DNA from: Ascidia mentula
Taxonomy: Eukaryota; Chordata; Ascidiacea; Phlebobranchia; Ascidiidae
Assembly (NCBI GenBank): GCA_947561715.1
Contig: OX387205.1
Span: 749,001 to 813,000 of the forward strand
Direction: 5' to 3'
Length of the DNA: 64,000 nt
In this document: piece by piece, positions 23,935 through 36,079 of the stretch
How positions within the stretch are numbered: position 1 is the stretch's first letter
How the letters are laid out: each line of letters opens with the position of its first letter
The notes under the pieces: generated by a model
The model's database searches: none
What the model was told of the DNA's origin: nothing
The model's input: the letters and a program-made list of their open reading frames with translations, nothing else
Made by a program: the position numbers and the translations under genes

Positions 23935-25931
23935 TCATTGTTTTTGTGACTTTTTATTTTATCCTCGCTTGTAATTTGTATCGCAAACACTGATCGTGCA
24001 GTTTATTATTAACAAGTGATAGCATTGTGCAATCCATGAACATAGTACTTTACATTTCAGCATTTGTAGGGTAAAGTGTACTTTAATTGCTTTGTTTTTT
24101 CTACCTCTGAAATCTTTGAATTTGATTTGATTTTAAGGAAGCCAGACATAAGCACGAGAACAAAATTATGCATGTTTGCTTTTATTCAGTGCAATGGTTT
24201 TTACTCAATCTCTAATTGATGGTGTTACATATTTTAACAGAAAGCTTAAAAATGTTGTGTACATTGCGCTTTTAAATATATGAGGTGGCAGCTGTTGATT
24301 GGTTAGTTTTTATCTAAAGGTAACTACAGTTTACTATGTTAAAAAACAGTGTAAGGTTTTTTATTGTCAAGTAGTTAATAACAAGTAAACAAGCTTTTTA
24401 AATGTTGTGCAGCTTTAAAGCATTTCAAGAAAAATCCGTTTGGATAGAGAAATTGCAAAAAGGATTTTAGACATGGGGTGGATTTGACATCCAAATATCT
24501 TGCAGTTTTTCAGTACTCCAAAACATCCCGTTGTAATTACAGCAACAACAGAACAACAAAACTTTAATTACAAGGGGCGGCGCGTTCTGTAATGTAAACT
24601 AACACTGGCGTATTAAACACTATTGAAAGGCTCTTTCCGGGTGAAAGTACCTGAATTGGCAAACACTGCGACACACGAGCCCCTGTCCTGTTTATTACGC
24701 TTTATTGCTACGCGTTTGATCAGGACGGAACTACGCTAAACGCACTGATGTCACGCACAGCAAGGTTCAATATTGGAATAAGTCAATAGTACAGCGACCG
24801 ATGTAATAATGTTTATGGTACAAGAGCAGCTTGCCGTGTCGGACAATGCTTTTTTAATTTACAGTAAACGCATCAGTAGTAATTGTAGATCAACGACACA
24901 TGTACCATTATGTTGCCGGGCACTTTATACCCGAAGAAGACGCACGGCAGGTCGTTATTTGTGGGCGAATTTAAGCAACATGTCACTGTACCTCCTGCCA
25001 GTGAAAGTCAAAACGTGCTTGGAGCCTCTGGGTAAGTTCTGTGTGTAAAACGGAGGAATAGTGAAAGTGGCTTGTACCGAGGACGTCGGTGCTTGTGACG
25101 CAATAATTACAGGATGCGATAAACACAAGACAGAAGATATTTCGTTATACAGTAGAAATCCGTTCATACGGACTCGATTTGTCCGTATTAGACGTTTTGT
25201 TTTAAACCTAATGACTGTGTAGTGGGTGGGATGTCGGTAAAATAGTCCTTAAAGACAAGATGTCGTTTGCAACTCGTGTTTCTAACCTTAAGCACTGATT
25301 GCGCGACGAACGTGACAAATGACTGAACGTCATACGCGCATCCGTTATTCGGTTGTGGATTAACCGAATTTCCGGACAACGCGAATCCGAAATAACTGAG
25401 TTCTACAGAACTTAGTTTATAAGAGGCTTGCACTGTCTTTATGGCAACAGCCACATGCTTCTCTGGTTCTCGTGTTTTACTTGTTTGTCGCAAGCAGTTC
25501 TCAGTGTCTTCATGCATGCATCTTGTAAACAATAATTAACCGTAAGAGTTGCTCAAGAAATGCGTGGCTTCGTATACAAACCTCAAAGCCAGGACAAACC
25601 AAACCCGACGAGCATATTTGTTTTGAAGCAGATTACGGACTAAATTTGGAAAGCAAAATGTTTTATTGGGTTTTGTTTGTGGTAACTTTTAATAACATAG
25701 TGAATGTATTAAAAATGACTCTGCACAATTAAAGTTGTCAACAGTGAAGGTCAGCGCTTTACACGTTGATCTGATAAATTAAACATTAATATAAATTTAA
25801 ACCACCAAAGGAATCCTGACTGATAAAACGTTTAACGCCATTAACTCGACCGTCTTACTATGAAGTGGAGCGGTGTTTTACACACTAGAAGAAATCCACA
25901 AACAGATTTTTTCTAATTTGCACGTTAATAG
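23935..25931. other. intergenic stretch with a pogo-like terminal repeat fragment
   Basis: Between the dehydrogenase stop and the first recognised exon of the next plus-strand gene, whose start exon and promoter should lie here but were not identified. An ATG-initiated frame at 24809 and a 114-codon minus-strand frame at 25188-25532 have no family resemblance. A hairpin with a transposon-end-like sequence is listed separately. Confidence 0.4.
25150..25188. repeat. terminal-inverted-repeat-like fragment (possible pogo/Tigger-type DNA transposon end)
   Basis: TA followed by CAGTAGAAATCCG resembles the CAG-starting ends of TA-targeting pogo/Tigger elements. It is followed by an 8-bp hairpin ATACGGAC (25166-25173) / GTCCGTAT (25181-25188). 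No matching opposite end was found within a few kilobases, so at most a solo fragment. Confidence 0.3.
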
Positions 25932-28900
25932 TTGAAAATCCCCTACGAAACTTTACATGGCAGCAAACCAGATGAGCAGAACGACGCGTCGACTGACGTG
26001 AACCAGCAGACACAAGTCGACTCCGTAAAAGTAACGCAGAAAACTCTCACATACGGAGAGAACAAGGGCGAGAAAAACATCAAAGAAGAAGACGTCAAGG
26101 TCATCTGGAAGAAGGCTGGGTCCGCATCTGCCATCGCTAAGCCGAAAAAGGGAGCAGCTGCGAAAGCGTTCTTCACTCCAGCTTCGAGCGAATCGAGAGA
26201 TACCGACACAGAGCAGGTAGAATATTTATTGCGTGAAAAAGAATTTTTTTGGAAAGTGATTGAGATTGCTTTGAGTTTGAGGTTTTACAACAAAAATATT
26301 ATTTGAAACACTAAAGATGAATAGAGTTCTTGTCAAATATGTTTTAGAATGAGATAAATGACCCAAACTGAAGGAAAGCAAGTTTAAACAGGATAATTCA
26401 TTGGGGAAATCAAGTGGGTTAACTTTAACATAACGCAAAAAAAACTGTCAGGGCACAAATACGATAAAAGATAAAAGTTGTCAAGGAAAATACGTTCATG
26501 TTCTCAATTCACCTTCAGGTGGTCGATCTTCCTGTGACGAAAGAGGAAGACGGAGAAGCGAAGAAGAGGAAGAAGCCGAACACTCCTCCTCAACAAATAT
26601 CACCGCGGAAGAATATACCTCCACGACAAATACACTTCCCTTTAAAAACGCGACTGGTCAGTGCTCATAATGAAAGAGTAACAAACAAATCATAGGAAGA
26701 TTATTCGTGTGTAAATCACCCTAATACGGGCGCCTGATTCAATAACACCCAAGGCTTTGTCACTGCCCATATATTTACCTTTTGTATATAATGTTCAATA
26801 ATTCGTAGTCGTTCACACAAAATAATATAATTTATTTTGAAAAAACGTTCCTTTAAATGTGGTGTTTTAAGTCATATAACATGTGCTTGGGCACAGTCAA
26901 TCATGCCCGAAGTCACAGATGAACGAAAATAAATAATACCAATTCCAGCTTTCATGTTTGTTAGGTAGCGAAAACCAAGGATCAAACCTCAAGTCCAAAG
27001 GTCGAAAGAGACAAGACTGAAGAGGTCGAGACAGCGGAGGAAAAACCAACAGAAAAGGAAGAAACAAAAGAACAACCTGAAGAAGCTCCAGACGAACATC
27101 AACCTACGGATGATAAAACTAAGTCCAAACCAGAAGGTGGATCTTTGTATACCGTGAATAAACCAGGCATGGGATTTATTCTCTGAGCGTCGACAGTCAC
27201 GTCAACATTCCAGTTTAAAGAGCGTGAAATAGATGAAAAAAATCAGTTTCTATAAAAAAAAAACTTTGTGTCTGATAGCGGGTTAATCATCAGGGTCTGA
27301 CTGTACTTGTAATGTTTCGCTGGTCCGAACTATAAACGAAACGCAGTTCCAAGCAATAATTACATGGCCACAACATTTCGATTTAACAATAAACTTACAA
27401 AAATTTCCAAGTTCCGAAGCCGAGCAAGTCGTCAACTGAAGGACACGACAGTGGAGAGAGCGACCACGAATCACAAGAGCAGGACTCAGTTTCGACAGAT
27501 GACAAACAGAAGGCGATCGTTATAAAACCAAACCAGGATCTAGCAGGATTTGCGCAAAGTGAGGACATGTTTATAATAATACAACGACACACATGTTTTC
27601 ATGGTAATAAGATGGAGATAATTTATCAAAGTTCCGCACTTTTAATAACCTTTATGTCGGGTAAATGGATGTACAGTAAAGATTGTGTACCAATGCACGG
27701 TATAGGCATCTTTATGTCCTGCAAATTTGTATCGGAGCTAAAACCCACTGTGTTGCTCTTGTTCGTGGATATTTTTTAATATTGGTAGTGGTTGCAATTT
27801 CACCAAGTCCTTGACATTTTTCTGTATCCCAAACTTAAACAAATGAGCAACCAGCAACGAAGTACCGCCTACAATTAATCAGACCACAATATTCGACATG
27901 TATTTACAATACTTCGTATTATTATTCGATGATTTCTATCAGCACCAGCCAAGTTTGTTTGACCCACTTTAAGCAAAACTAAAGGACCAAGGCACTATTT
28001 CAACACACACTAAAATCACCAGCTTCTGTTTTTCCGACAGAACTTGAATCTGAACAGGAGGAGACCCTCAGTGTCCTCAGACCAGACGCGGTTGAGGACA
28101 TAAAACGTGATCTTGCGCAGAAGGGGATCATAGTCCTCCCTCCAAGTGAAGTTTTACCCACCGTTCCCGAGGGCAACGAGACATCTGAAGAATCTTCGCA
28201 TGCTGAAGGTCAGTTGGGTGAAACTTACGAACAGATAAGGTTGTGTTAATTCTCAAAAAGACATTGATTTTACGCAAGCTCTCGAACCCTTTATGTTGGA
28301 CAGGAATATTTAAATGTTATTTAGCCTAATAAGTTTTTGTGTTTTTAGACGGAGAAGGTGAACAAGACGAGGAAGGAATTGATGACAAGGAAAGTCTTGA
28401 CGCTGACGACGCCACAGGGGAAGTAAGTCTGATTCGAATATAAATAAAAGTGCAAAAAGCTTTGTTAGGAAACTCAACTTCAATCCACTCCGAAAATATC
28501 ACATCGAAATAAAAAGACATTTGTTACCTCATAGGGCGCTTCCGACAAACTCGAAAGAAAAGAAGGTTTTAAGACAAACAAGTCGTTCGAAATAAGAAGG
28601 TTGCAGGCTAAAGCTGAACGGGAAAGAGAAAACAAAAGAGCTTTATTCGGACGAAGGGTAAATTACAAATCACAAGTTTGAAAAGAGTCAGCTGAACTTG
28701 GCCATGTAGCATTTAAACCAGTGGTCGTCAACCTTTGGGATTACCCAAGGCGACTGGATTACTTGTTTAAATTGGTTGACCTGAGCGTTTTTTCAAAAAT
28801 TATTATTTTCGAAAAACACTGAAGGTTTTAAGACTTTAATGGTTCGGGGGTTGAAATAGGCTGAAAACCAGCTGCGTTATATTCGTTATATTCTGCCCAG

Positions 28901-31056
28901 TTTCCAAAGCTGAGAATGAAGTCAGAAAGTCCAACAAAACCGCATCCTCCTTACCAGAGGGAGCGAAGAAGTCGAACACTCAAAAGCGCTCTCAAACCTG
29001 CTACACCACCTAGCGGCGATGAGGTACAAAGGCCTACTACAACAACTAAACTTGTTCGTTATCCTATTTACGCAGATGTTTTGTGTTTGTTCTATATGGT
29101 TTAATTGCCACATATCACAACATAATTGATGAAATAATTGATGTTTCATAAAATGTGATTTTTTGCAGACGGGAAGGGGTATTTTAAAGTCGCCAAGTCC
29201 GTTACCGGGAAAAGTTAAAATCTCGGTTCGAATCCGAGATCCAGAATACGACTATCAGGAATACACGGACGTTGAACTTGAATCAGACTCAATGGACAGG
29301 TACAAACACATACTTTATTAAAATTACTTTGGTAAGAATAGGTAGGGCTGGTTCATTGGTGGCACGTGGAAAGAAAGGAAATATAAAGTTTTTTTTCCTC
29401 AAATACAAGACCCACTTGCGCATAGCTGTTGTAAACGAAAGACAATGATGAAACATGTTTTGCCTTGTCTGTGGCCTCTTTCCAAAAACTAAACTGGTAC
29501 TGACAAGTATGCAGCAGCCCAAGAACCCAATTAATGCAAAAGAAATTACCAGCAAAGCTAAAGGCAATGCAAACATTGTAACATAAATACACGTATGTGC
29601 AGCAGGCATTTGTTGTGTTTGTTAAATATGACGTCATAAGCAAACTAGAATAAATGAGAATGCTTTGGAATTAATAAGAAAGTATTACCAGTCAATTAAA
29701 CAAGCATAACAACTTAATTGTATAGCTTATTTTAAAACCTCTACTTACCGCATTCCTTTGTTAGTCCCTGGGTTGCAGTTTCACCAACCTGTGGTGTCTG
29801 ACAAACTTTTCCACAACAACGGCAACCTTAGGCACAGTCTGACTGCGCTCATTTTACATGATTAAACACACAATATGCAAAGCTTTCCGCAGTAAACAAG
29901 TTCAACTGATGTTCAGTAATAACAAACAGGATTTCGGCGGATAAATATCAAACTGTAACCTTGGTTTTCTAAGTTTAACTGCAAGGACACATGTAGCCTC
30001 AAAGCAGGCGCCAATTTGTTTTCACCATTTGGAGGCGCTATTTGTAGTTGTTGACGGAATAAATTAGAACATAAACAAAAAAATTATGAATTACGTCAGT
30101 GAGACATTAAGATGGAACGTTGGTAATTGTGGTTTTATCACTTGTAGCAATTTTATTACTTTTTGAATCAATTAGTGGCAGGGCCAACAGCTTCCTGTCT
30201 TTCTCTGACTTGGATGTTAGATCTGAATGCTCATCTGATTCTTCAACTTACAGCACAACCACGTTTAACGAATCTCCGAGTGAATGTAAGAATTTGCAGC
30301 CAGTTGTTTTTCTGCCTTCGAGCTAGTTTTTTGATATTATTAATACTATCAGTCACACAAACACGCTACTCTACTTTTAGTGCCAGGTATATGATATTAA
30401 CTGCATCTAAGATCATCATTTCTGATTTACAACATGTTGACTTTGTTAATACCAAGCACAATTTTATCTCTCTTCAGCCATTATAACATTCAAGTTTTAC
30501 ACAATTTTTTTCAGTGTCGCAGAGTGATGATGACAGATCTTTGCAAGGAAGTGCTCTGCATCGGCTTTACGACGAAATTGACACCTTAAGTCCATCTAGA
30601 CAGTCAGAGTACATTGAAATGATGAATAGGTAATTACGGAGTTAATAGGTATCGCGATCATTAGGTTTACAGCTCCCGGTGAGGTAGCTTGATTTTTCAA
30701 ATCTTGCTTCGGCTGGTCAGAAAAAAGTGGCTGATCCAGCTAGGCTGCAATGCCTGGGCTGCCAAGCCTGCAAACCTAGGCAATTACGGTTTTTTTATGT
30801 AAAGGAAACCGCGCTAATAGAGGACCAAAAATTCAAGTTAAATTTGTTGGACAAAACTGGACAGGAAAACGGCAGTTTTTCTATATTTAGAGAAATCGAC
30901 TCAAGAGATTCGAAAAGATCGCGATCTGCGATGTCCAGAGTCACAAGGTCAAGTCTCCATCTTCCTGTGAAACAAGTTCCCCCGAATCAACTTGTGGAAA
31001 GTTACATGGAAGCTTATCAGGACCGACCCATGAACCTGTTTGACTCCATGAGGTGA
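25932..31056 (+). CDS. acidic/lysine-rich disordered protein, 13 exons found, start exon missing
   Basis: Thirteen exons join in phase: 25932-26216, 26519-26656, 26965-27136, 27412-27558, 28041-28208, 28349-28422, 28535-28657, 28910-29023, 29169-29299, 30176-30285, 30515-30629, 30721-30798 and 30891-31056 (TGA 31054-31056). They give 606 residues. The first listed exon has no in-frame ATG and follows an acceptor (TTAATAG), so at least one upstream exon is missing. The protein is Glu/Lys/Ser/Pro-rich and mostly disordered, with a basic helical patch (RRLQAKAERERENKRALFGRR), repeated LKSALK/GILKSPSP elements and an ordered-looking C-terminal part (KKWLIQLGCNAWAAK). KVIW near the N-terminus and GILK later match the RVxF and SILK patterns of protein phosphatase 1 partners; this is inference only. 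Poly(A) signal AATAAA at 31209-31214. Family not recognised. Confidence 0.8.
29220..29240 (+). other. tRNA T-arm look-alike inside a coding exon
   Basis: ATCTCGG–TTCGAAT–CCGAGAT forms a perfect 7-bp stem with a TTCGAAT loop and contains a B-box sequence. It encodes ISVRIRD in the ninth recognised exon of the plus-strand gene and has no A box or rest of a tRNA, so it is probably coincidence or a fossil of tRNA-derived sequence. Confidence 0.4.
29353..29753 (-). CDS. probable nested antisense gene: small hydrophobic protein, two exons
   Basis: Within the intron 29300-30175 of the plus-strand gene, the minus strand has ATGCG|GTAAGT (coding 29749-29753), a good acceptor (TTTATTCTAG) and a second exon 29353-29644. 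Phase joins exactly (ATG CG|T TTG) to give 98 codons ending TGA at 29353-29355. A poly(A) signal AATAAA lies 34 nt further on, at 29314-29319. The product starts MRLLMTSYLTNTTNACCTYV, has a possible N-glycosylation site (NTT) and a hydrophobic middle (CIAFSFAGNFFCINWVLGLL) that could span a membrane. An alternative frame from an ATG at 29609 has a stronger membrane segment but runs past the poly(A) signal before stopping. Family not recognised. Confidence 0.4.
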
Positions 31057-34000
31057 AAAGCTTTAATATTGCATAAGGTAATGGGTGGAACCAAACCTTT
31101 TTAATTATATTTGCACAAAAACGTTTTAGGTTTTAAACTAAAAATATACTAAGTTGCTTTGAGTTGAAGCAAACGTGCAAATGAAATTTTACTCTGTGCC
31201 AGGTTAACAATAAAATGTTGTATTTGCAAAATATTTATTCCAAAAGTCGCCAAAAAATGACACAGTGATTAGTATTGAAAGTACGCCAACGTGCTTTTGG
31301 AAAAGAAACAACAAAAACACAAGAAAAAAACAAAGAAGTTGTACAGTGCTTTTTATTGAAAGTAAAAAAAATACAAAATACCAAATGCTTATAATCTCGA
31401 CAAAAATAAACGGCATATTACGATAAACAGCATCTCATAATCTCTAATCGCAGTAACTGACAATCAGCAAAATCAGTAAGAAAACATGAACACAAATGAA
31501 TAAAAAAAATTAAAAATAAATTTGGAAGTTCCGAAATCACACCATGTATAAGTTTACAGAGATCGCGAATAATTCTCTGCGCTACAGTAGCAAGCAACTG
31601 GGATTTTCCAGCACCCTCTGTTTCCGAGATCAACTGAGTAGTAAACAGTGGAGGGCTCGAATCTCACCGTTCTAAACCTTCTTTGGACTTGACATTGTGT
31701 GTTGCACAACGCGACGTTCACGTATCTTCCAGCTATTGGGCAGGAGACGTAGCTCCAACTTGTGGATGTACCGGCGTGGGTTCGGAATTTTTGTGGCAGG
31801 CACTCGTTTTCCAAGTAGAAGCTGGCATAAAGTAATGTGATGAAAGGCAATTCAAATAATAAACCTATTTTTAGGTAAAAATATGAGGTATGACCGATGG
31901 TTAAATACTTTTTGGTTTAATGTAAAAAGCATAGAGGAATTAAGCACTACATATGCCTTCATATAATATCGAACATTGTACATATTTAGACGAACAAATT
32001 CACCATAACGTGGCGATTACCACAAACCCTCCTGTACTTTGCTCAGTGATAAGGTTTCCGCGGCATATTTTAGTTATTCAGAAGTCGTTTGCTTTATAAC
32101 ATGAAAGTGACTGAAATAGGGTTTATAGCTGCTTACCTAGACATGTTCAATTTTCTGCATCTGCTTGACGAAGCAAAGTTGAATGCGATGACAAAAAACA
32201 AGGCAACGGTCAAAAATCTCGAAGAGGCCTGAAAAACACATTTGATCAAACATTGCAACAAGTGAGGGTTGTTTTATAGAAAGCTATGCTGCTTTTATCA
32301 AGTAATCGAACAAGCACACGAAAACGCTGTATTGCATTGCACTTACCATTTCAAAGAATAGTTATGAAGTTGTGATATACAAGATGTTTAAAATCTTCTG
32401 ATTTCAAAGCGATTCTCGTCTTCTTGTTTTATCCTCAGTAAAGATTCGCGTGTTATGATAGTCAGGTTGTTGCTGGCTTGCTTTTATACCCTCCATTGCA
32501 CCGAGCCCACTCATTGGTTTCGGGGTTGCATGCCGGCTACTTGTAATGTTTCCTTTTGTTTTCCTTAGTTTCAATTTCTGATTTCAGCCAATCCTGGATG
32601 TTTCCTCAAGAGAGCCGCAACTCATGTCTGGGGATTCCCCTAACTTAGCAAGACTTTAAAACACGCGCAAGGCGAAGCTTCTCAAATTTCAAGGTCTTTT
32701 CTCCTCACTGACGGTTAACCTGTTATATCTTTTACAACGTTTTTACGTGAAATTCAGACAAATTTAAGCAGCTAATGACAAACTATTTAAAAACAACTGA
32801 ATAAAAGCATAAAAAAACAGGAATGTTTTGTTGAAACACTTTGTTTATGGTACGAAAAGGATTCTTTGGTCCTGTGGTAATCCGATACTTACAATCGACC
32901 TTCCCAGGAATCGGTACCGGGAGGGTATTCCCCAAACATGTAATTGTACTTTAGGGGTTTTTCAGCTTTATTTCAATAATTTCCATAAAAACCATAAATA
33001 TGATTATGGTTCAACACAGATTGTTGCTACTTTTTGCAAAACAAGAAACCGTCGAGTAAATAATGGTCATTTCACAGTATATAGAAGAACTTGCTCTTGA
33101 ACGAGAATCGAGCACATGTAAATGTTCTGTCCGTGCTGTAACAAATCTGCTCTTTTCAAAAAATGACAAATTTATGTTCATGAAATTCAATAACTTGTTG
33201 CTTCTATTGTTTATAATGCCTTAAGTCAAAATTTAAAATTTGTCAAAAAGAGAAGCGTCGACCTTCATGGTGCAAAGAAGTTTAACTCAAATTAGACTTT
33301 TAATCACTCGCAATACCTCAGCTGTATCACTTCGGGGGATCTTTACACTGCTGGGTTGTAATGCTAGACTGTATCAGATTACATTCACAAACAAAGCGAC
33401 GAATTACAACTGGAGCATGTGGCGTTTCACACATTCGGTACAGGCAAAACAATCCCCCACAGTGAAAACGTTCAAGCAAGTAAAAGTCCCCATTCCATAA
33501 TAGGGCTCCGTTCTGATTTAGGTTAGTTTGCATATCTTCGATGTCAAATGCACGTTTAAACGATTAATCAAACTTTTATATTCAAATTCTTATATTTTCG
33601 TCATCATCCGAAGTACGATCAGAACAAACACAACGGAATGTTGGCGAGGGACCGGTTTAAACACATTTTGTCAATAAAACCTAACCTGGGGTGTCGTGAT
33701 TTTAAATTTACAAAAAAATAACATTTTAAGTTGTTTTATCGACAACCGAAAATCAAATTAACGATAATTTCACAAAAATGTTCAAAATTCAGAAGGGGAG
33801 CAACCTAAACAGGCATGGAACAGTCCAGGTACAGCACTGATGCACTGGTTTTGCTGCACCAATGTGTTTGAACACGAGTGCGCGACATCTAGTGGCACCA
33901 TACTTCAAAATCACAAACAACTCACTCGAATCCAAAACTGTTTCTTCTTTTTGTTGACAAAATTATTTGATCGTTTCAAATTTTGCTTTTTTTTAACTGA

Positions 34001-34182
34001 GCAATTACGCGTTCCCACATTTTCACACGGTATCCTGTAATACAAAAAATTACAAAAATGTGTAAAATTTCTATGTTTTCCCCGAAAGACACGAATCCCT
34101 CCGCCAATCATCACGTGACCGACAGAGGAGGAGAGATAAAAGAAGAGTGAGTTTTGTTGAGGAGGAAGGTACTAGGAGGCAG
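31057..34182. other. intergenic stretch, 3' UTR of the upstream gene then no gene seen
   Basis: Starts with the 3' UTR of the 13-exon gene (AATAAA at 31209). A weak pol III-like pair (TAGCAAGCAACTGG at about 31588-31601 and GGCTCGAATCT at 31654-31664) may mark another SINE fragment. Open frames at 32828-33100 and 33240-33500 have no coding character. A pyrimidine-poor, GA-rich tract (about 34120-34180) lies just before the next start codon. Confidence 0.4.
31209..31214 (+). terminator. poly(A) signal of the 13-exon gene
   Basis: AATAAA 153 nt after the TGA at 31054-31056; the only canonical signal close downstream. Confidence 0.6.
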
Positions 34183-35934
34183 ATGGATCCGACATCCGGA
34201 CACAATGAGTTCGCGGTAGAAAACGAAACGCAAACGTGAGGAGGAACTATTTTAACTGCAACCTGGGTCCCTTTTGGTATTACGCGATACCCCGTGTTGT
34301 CACTGCTATAACTTATACTAAAATATAGGACCTACCTAAAACTGTATATTGTAATTATGTTGTATCTGTCATCATGTTTTCTCTTCTGGCAAAAGTACGT
34401 TAATTAGTGTCAGAATGGAGCAGTCTTATTTAAATTACAGTATGTCTGGCAGCAAAAGTAGCACAAAACTCTATATCCCGTATGTGTTAAATACTAAAAC
34501 AGTTTCTCTAAAACCGCCTAAAATTACAATCGCTTGTTTTGAATGTTTTTCAATGCGTAGTCCCCGTCACCACAGACAACCTGGAGAGATGGCGGTTGCA
34601 TTTGGACCCACTATTATTCCTATCGGTACACGGCAAGGATATACAAGGAGAGAGTGGAAACGTCGGGTCGAAAAAGTAATTATCCAATATTTTATTACTT
34701 TGCTGTAATTTTCTTGGCGCTCAATTTTTGCAATAGGTTTCGAAAACAAATTTTTAATATTTTAAAATGTAACTTAAAAAAGCAACAGTCAGTCTCTTGC
34801 GAAAACAGTGTACCAGCAGGTGCCCTAGGTATAGACCAGAGACTGACACGGCGCATTAAAATTTGTATCAAAAAAACAAATGAAAGTTTCGAGTTCCTTT
34901 TTTTTTAAAATAATAAGTTGAAGAAATGCAACGTTCTGCAGTCATCACCTCATGGGTTTAAACGTGTTTTTTTAGTTTTTCGAAACGTCTTACGCCAACA
35001 GAGATCATACAAAGTCAAGACGAAAAGGAGGAAATACCCCGGTCGATTTAAACGAAGGTGAACCAGAATTCTCTGGGAATTGCGCTTGTTGCCGCAATAG
35101 GTAGGCATGGGTGGCAGTCAAATACAATATCCTATGAGCATAGTGCTACCGCAGGCATAATATGCCATGTGGCACAAATAAACGTGGATTATTTTATTAC
35201 ATTCGGACGCCAACAAGTAAATTAAAAACAAAATTAAATACCTTTATAATTAGATGCAGACCGCTGTACGATATGCTGGACTGCTCCAAGAAATCAACGA
35301 TCAGTCACATATTGTGGCTTTTCCTTCCGACCGTTGTATTCACAGTGCTTCTATGCATCCTTTTGTTTATAGCCGCAGGTTTGTTAATATTCCCTGCTGT
35401 CTGCACAGAAAACTAAATATCGTACTAACAATTAGCCTAGAATTTTTAAATTTACGAAATTTATCGTTTAGTTCTTAAAATCTTTTCGTAGAGCATTTGT
35501 ATCCCTTTTGCGACATCTGACGGTTAAAAAAATGCAGATGGCCCGCCAAAGCTTGGAATATGCTTTTTTAATTTAAATAAATATTCCTTAAAAATATACG
35601 TTAAAACATAATTTCCTGCCCTTGTTAGCAGTTTGGGAATCAAAACTATCGATATGCAGTCGTGCATTTGGGTAATATTTTTTTGCCGAAAAACCACAGA
35701 AATAAACGTTGGCCCACGGGCGCCTTTACCTTGGCCCACGGGCGCCTTTACCTGATAACAACTGACACTCATTTAAAAGTTTAAACACCCCTTGTTTAAA
35801 GTCAACCAGTCACTGCATATATGTTTAGCAGCACATTATTGTAATCTAACACTGCTATTTTTGCAGACATTATTCCTCTTGGTGGTGCAACAAACAATTC
35901 AACAGACTTCGCTGGCGCAGCAAGTGGAACATAA
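34183..35934 (+). CDS. small single-pass membrane protein, 161 aa
   Basis: Five exons join in phase: 34183-34235 (ATG at 34183), 34561-34675, 34976-35100, 35254-35378 and 35867-35934 (TAA 35932-35934). All introns are GT–AG. The N-terminal 115 residues are hydrophilic and basic, with REWKRR, KSRRKGG and a cysteine cluster CACCRNRCRP. One strong membrane segment follows at about residues 116-139 (HILWLFLPTVVFTVLLCILL). The last 22 residues carry the sequon cluster TNNST. Positive charges before the segment and sequons after it suggest N-terminus inside, C-terminus outside or lumenal (type II). No signal peptide. It faces SNU13 tail to tail. I do not recognise a family. Confidence 0.8.
35709..35752. 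repeat. two perfect tandem copies of a 22-bp GC-rich unit
   Basis: The unit beginning TTGGCCCACGGGCGCC and ending TTTACC occurs at 35709-35730 and again at 35731-35752 without a mismatch. It lies in the last intron of the small membrane protein gene and is far more GC-rich than its surroundings. Confidence 0.85.
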
Positions 35935-36007
35935 CTGGTGTGTTATAGGCAGAAAAAACTTTCATATAACCGAACAATGCAACAACAAGTCGAAAAAATT
36001 TGTGTCA

Positions 36008-36013
36008 TTTATT
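36008..36013 (-). terminator. poly(A) signal of SNU13
   Basis: AATAAA on the minus strand, 67 nt beyond the SNU13 stop, in the 145-bp gap between it and the convergent membrane protein gene. The two 3' UTRs probably overlap. Confidence 0.55.
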
Positions 36014-36079
36014 GTCTTTCAAAAAGTAAAAAACACACTGCAATGATGGCAGTATTTACAATGACACACTTTGCCTGCA

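Noticed and set aside
29289..29609. 106-codon minus-strand frame with a strong hydrophobic segment
   Set aside because: It overlaps the preferred nested-gene frame and would stop only at or beyond the poly(A) signal at 29314-29319; kept only as an alternative reading.
31588..31664. A-box-like and B-box-like pair on the plus strand
   Set aside because: Both boxes are degenerate and no tRNA fold can be drawn; mentioned only as a possible SINE trace.
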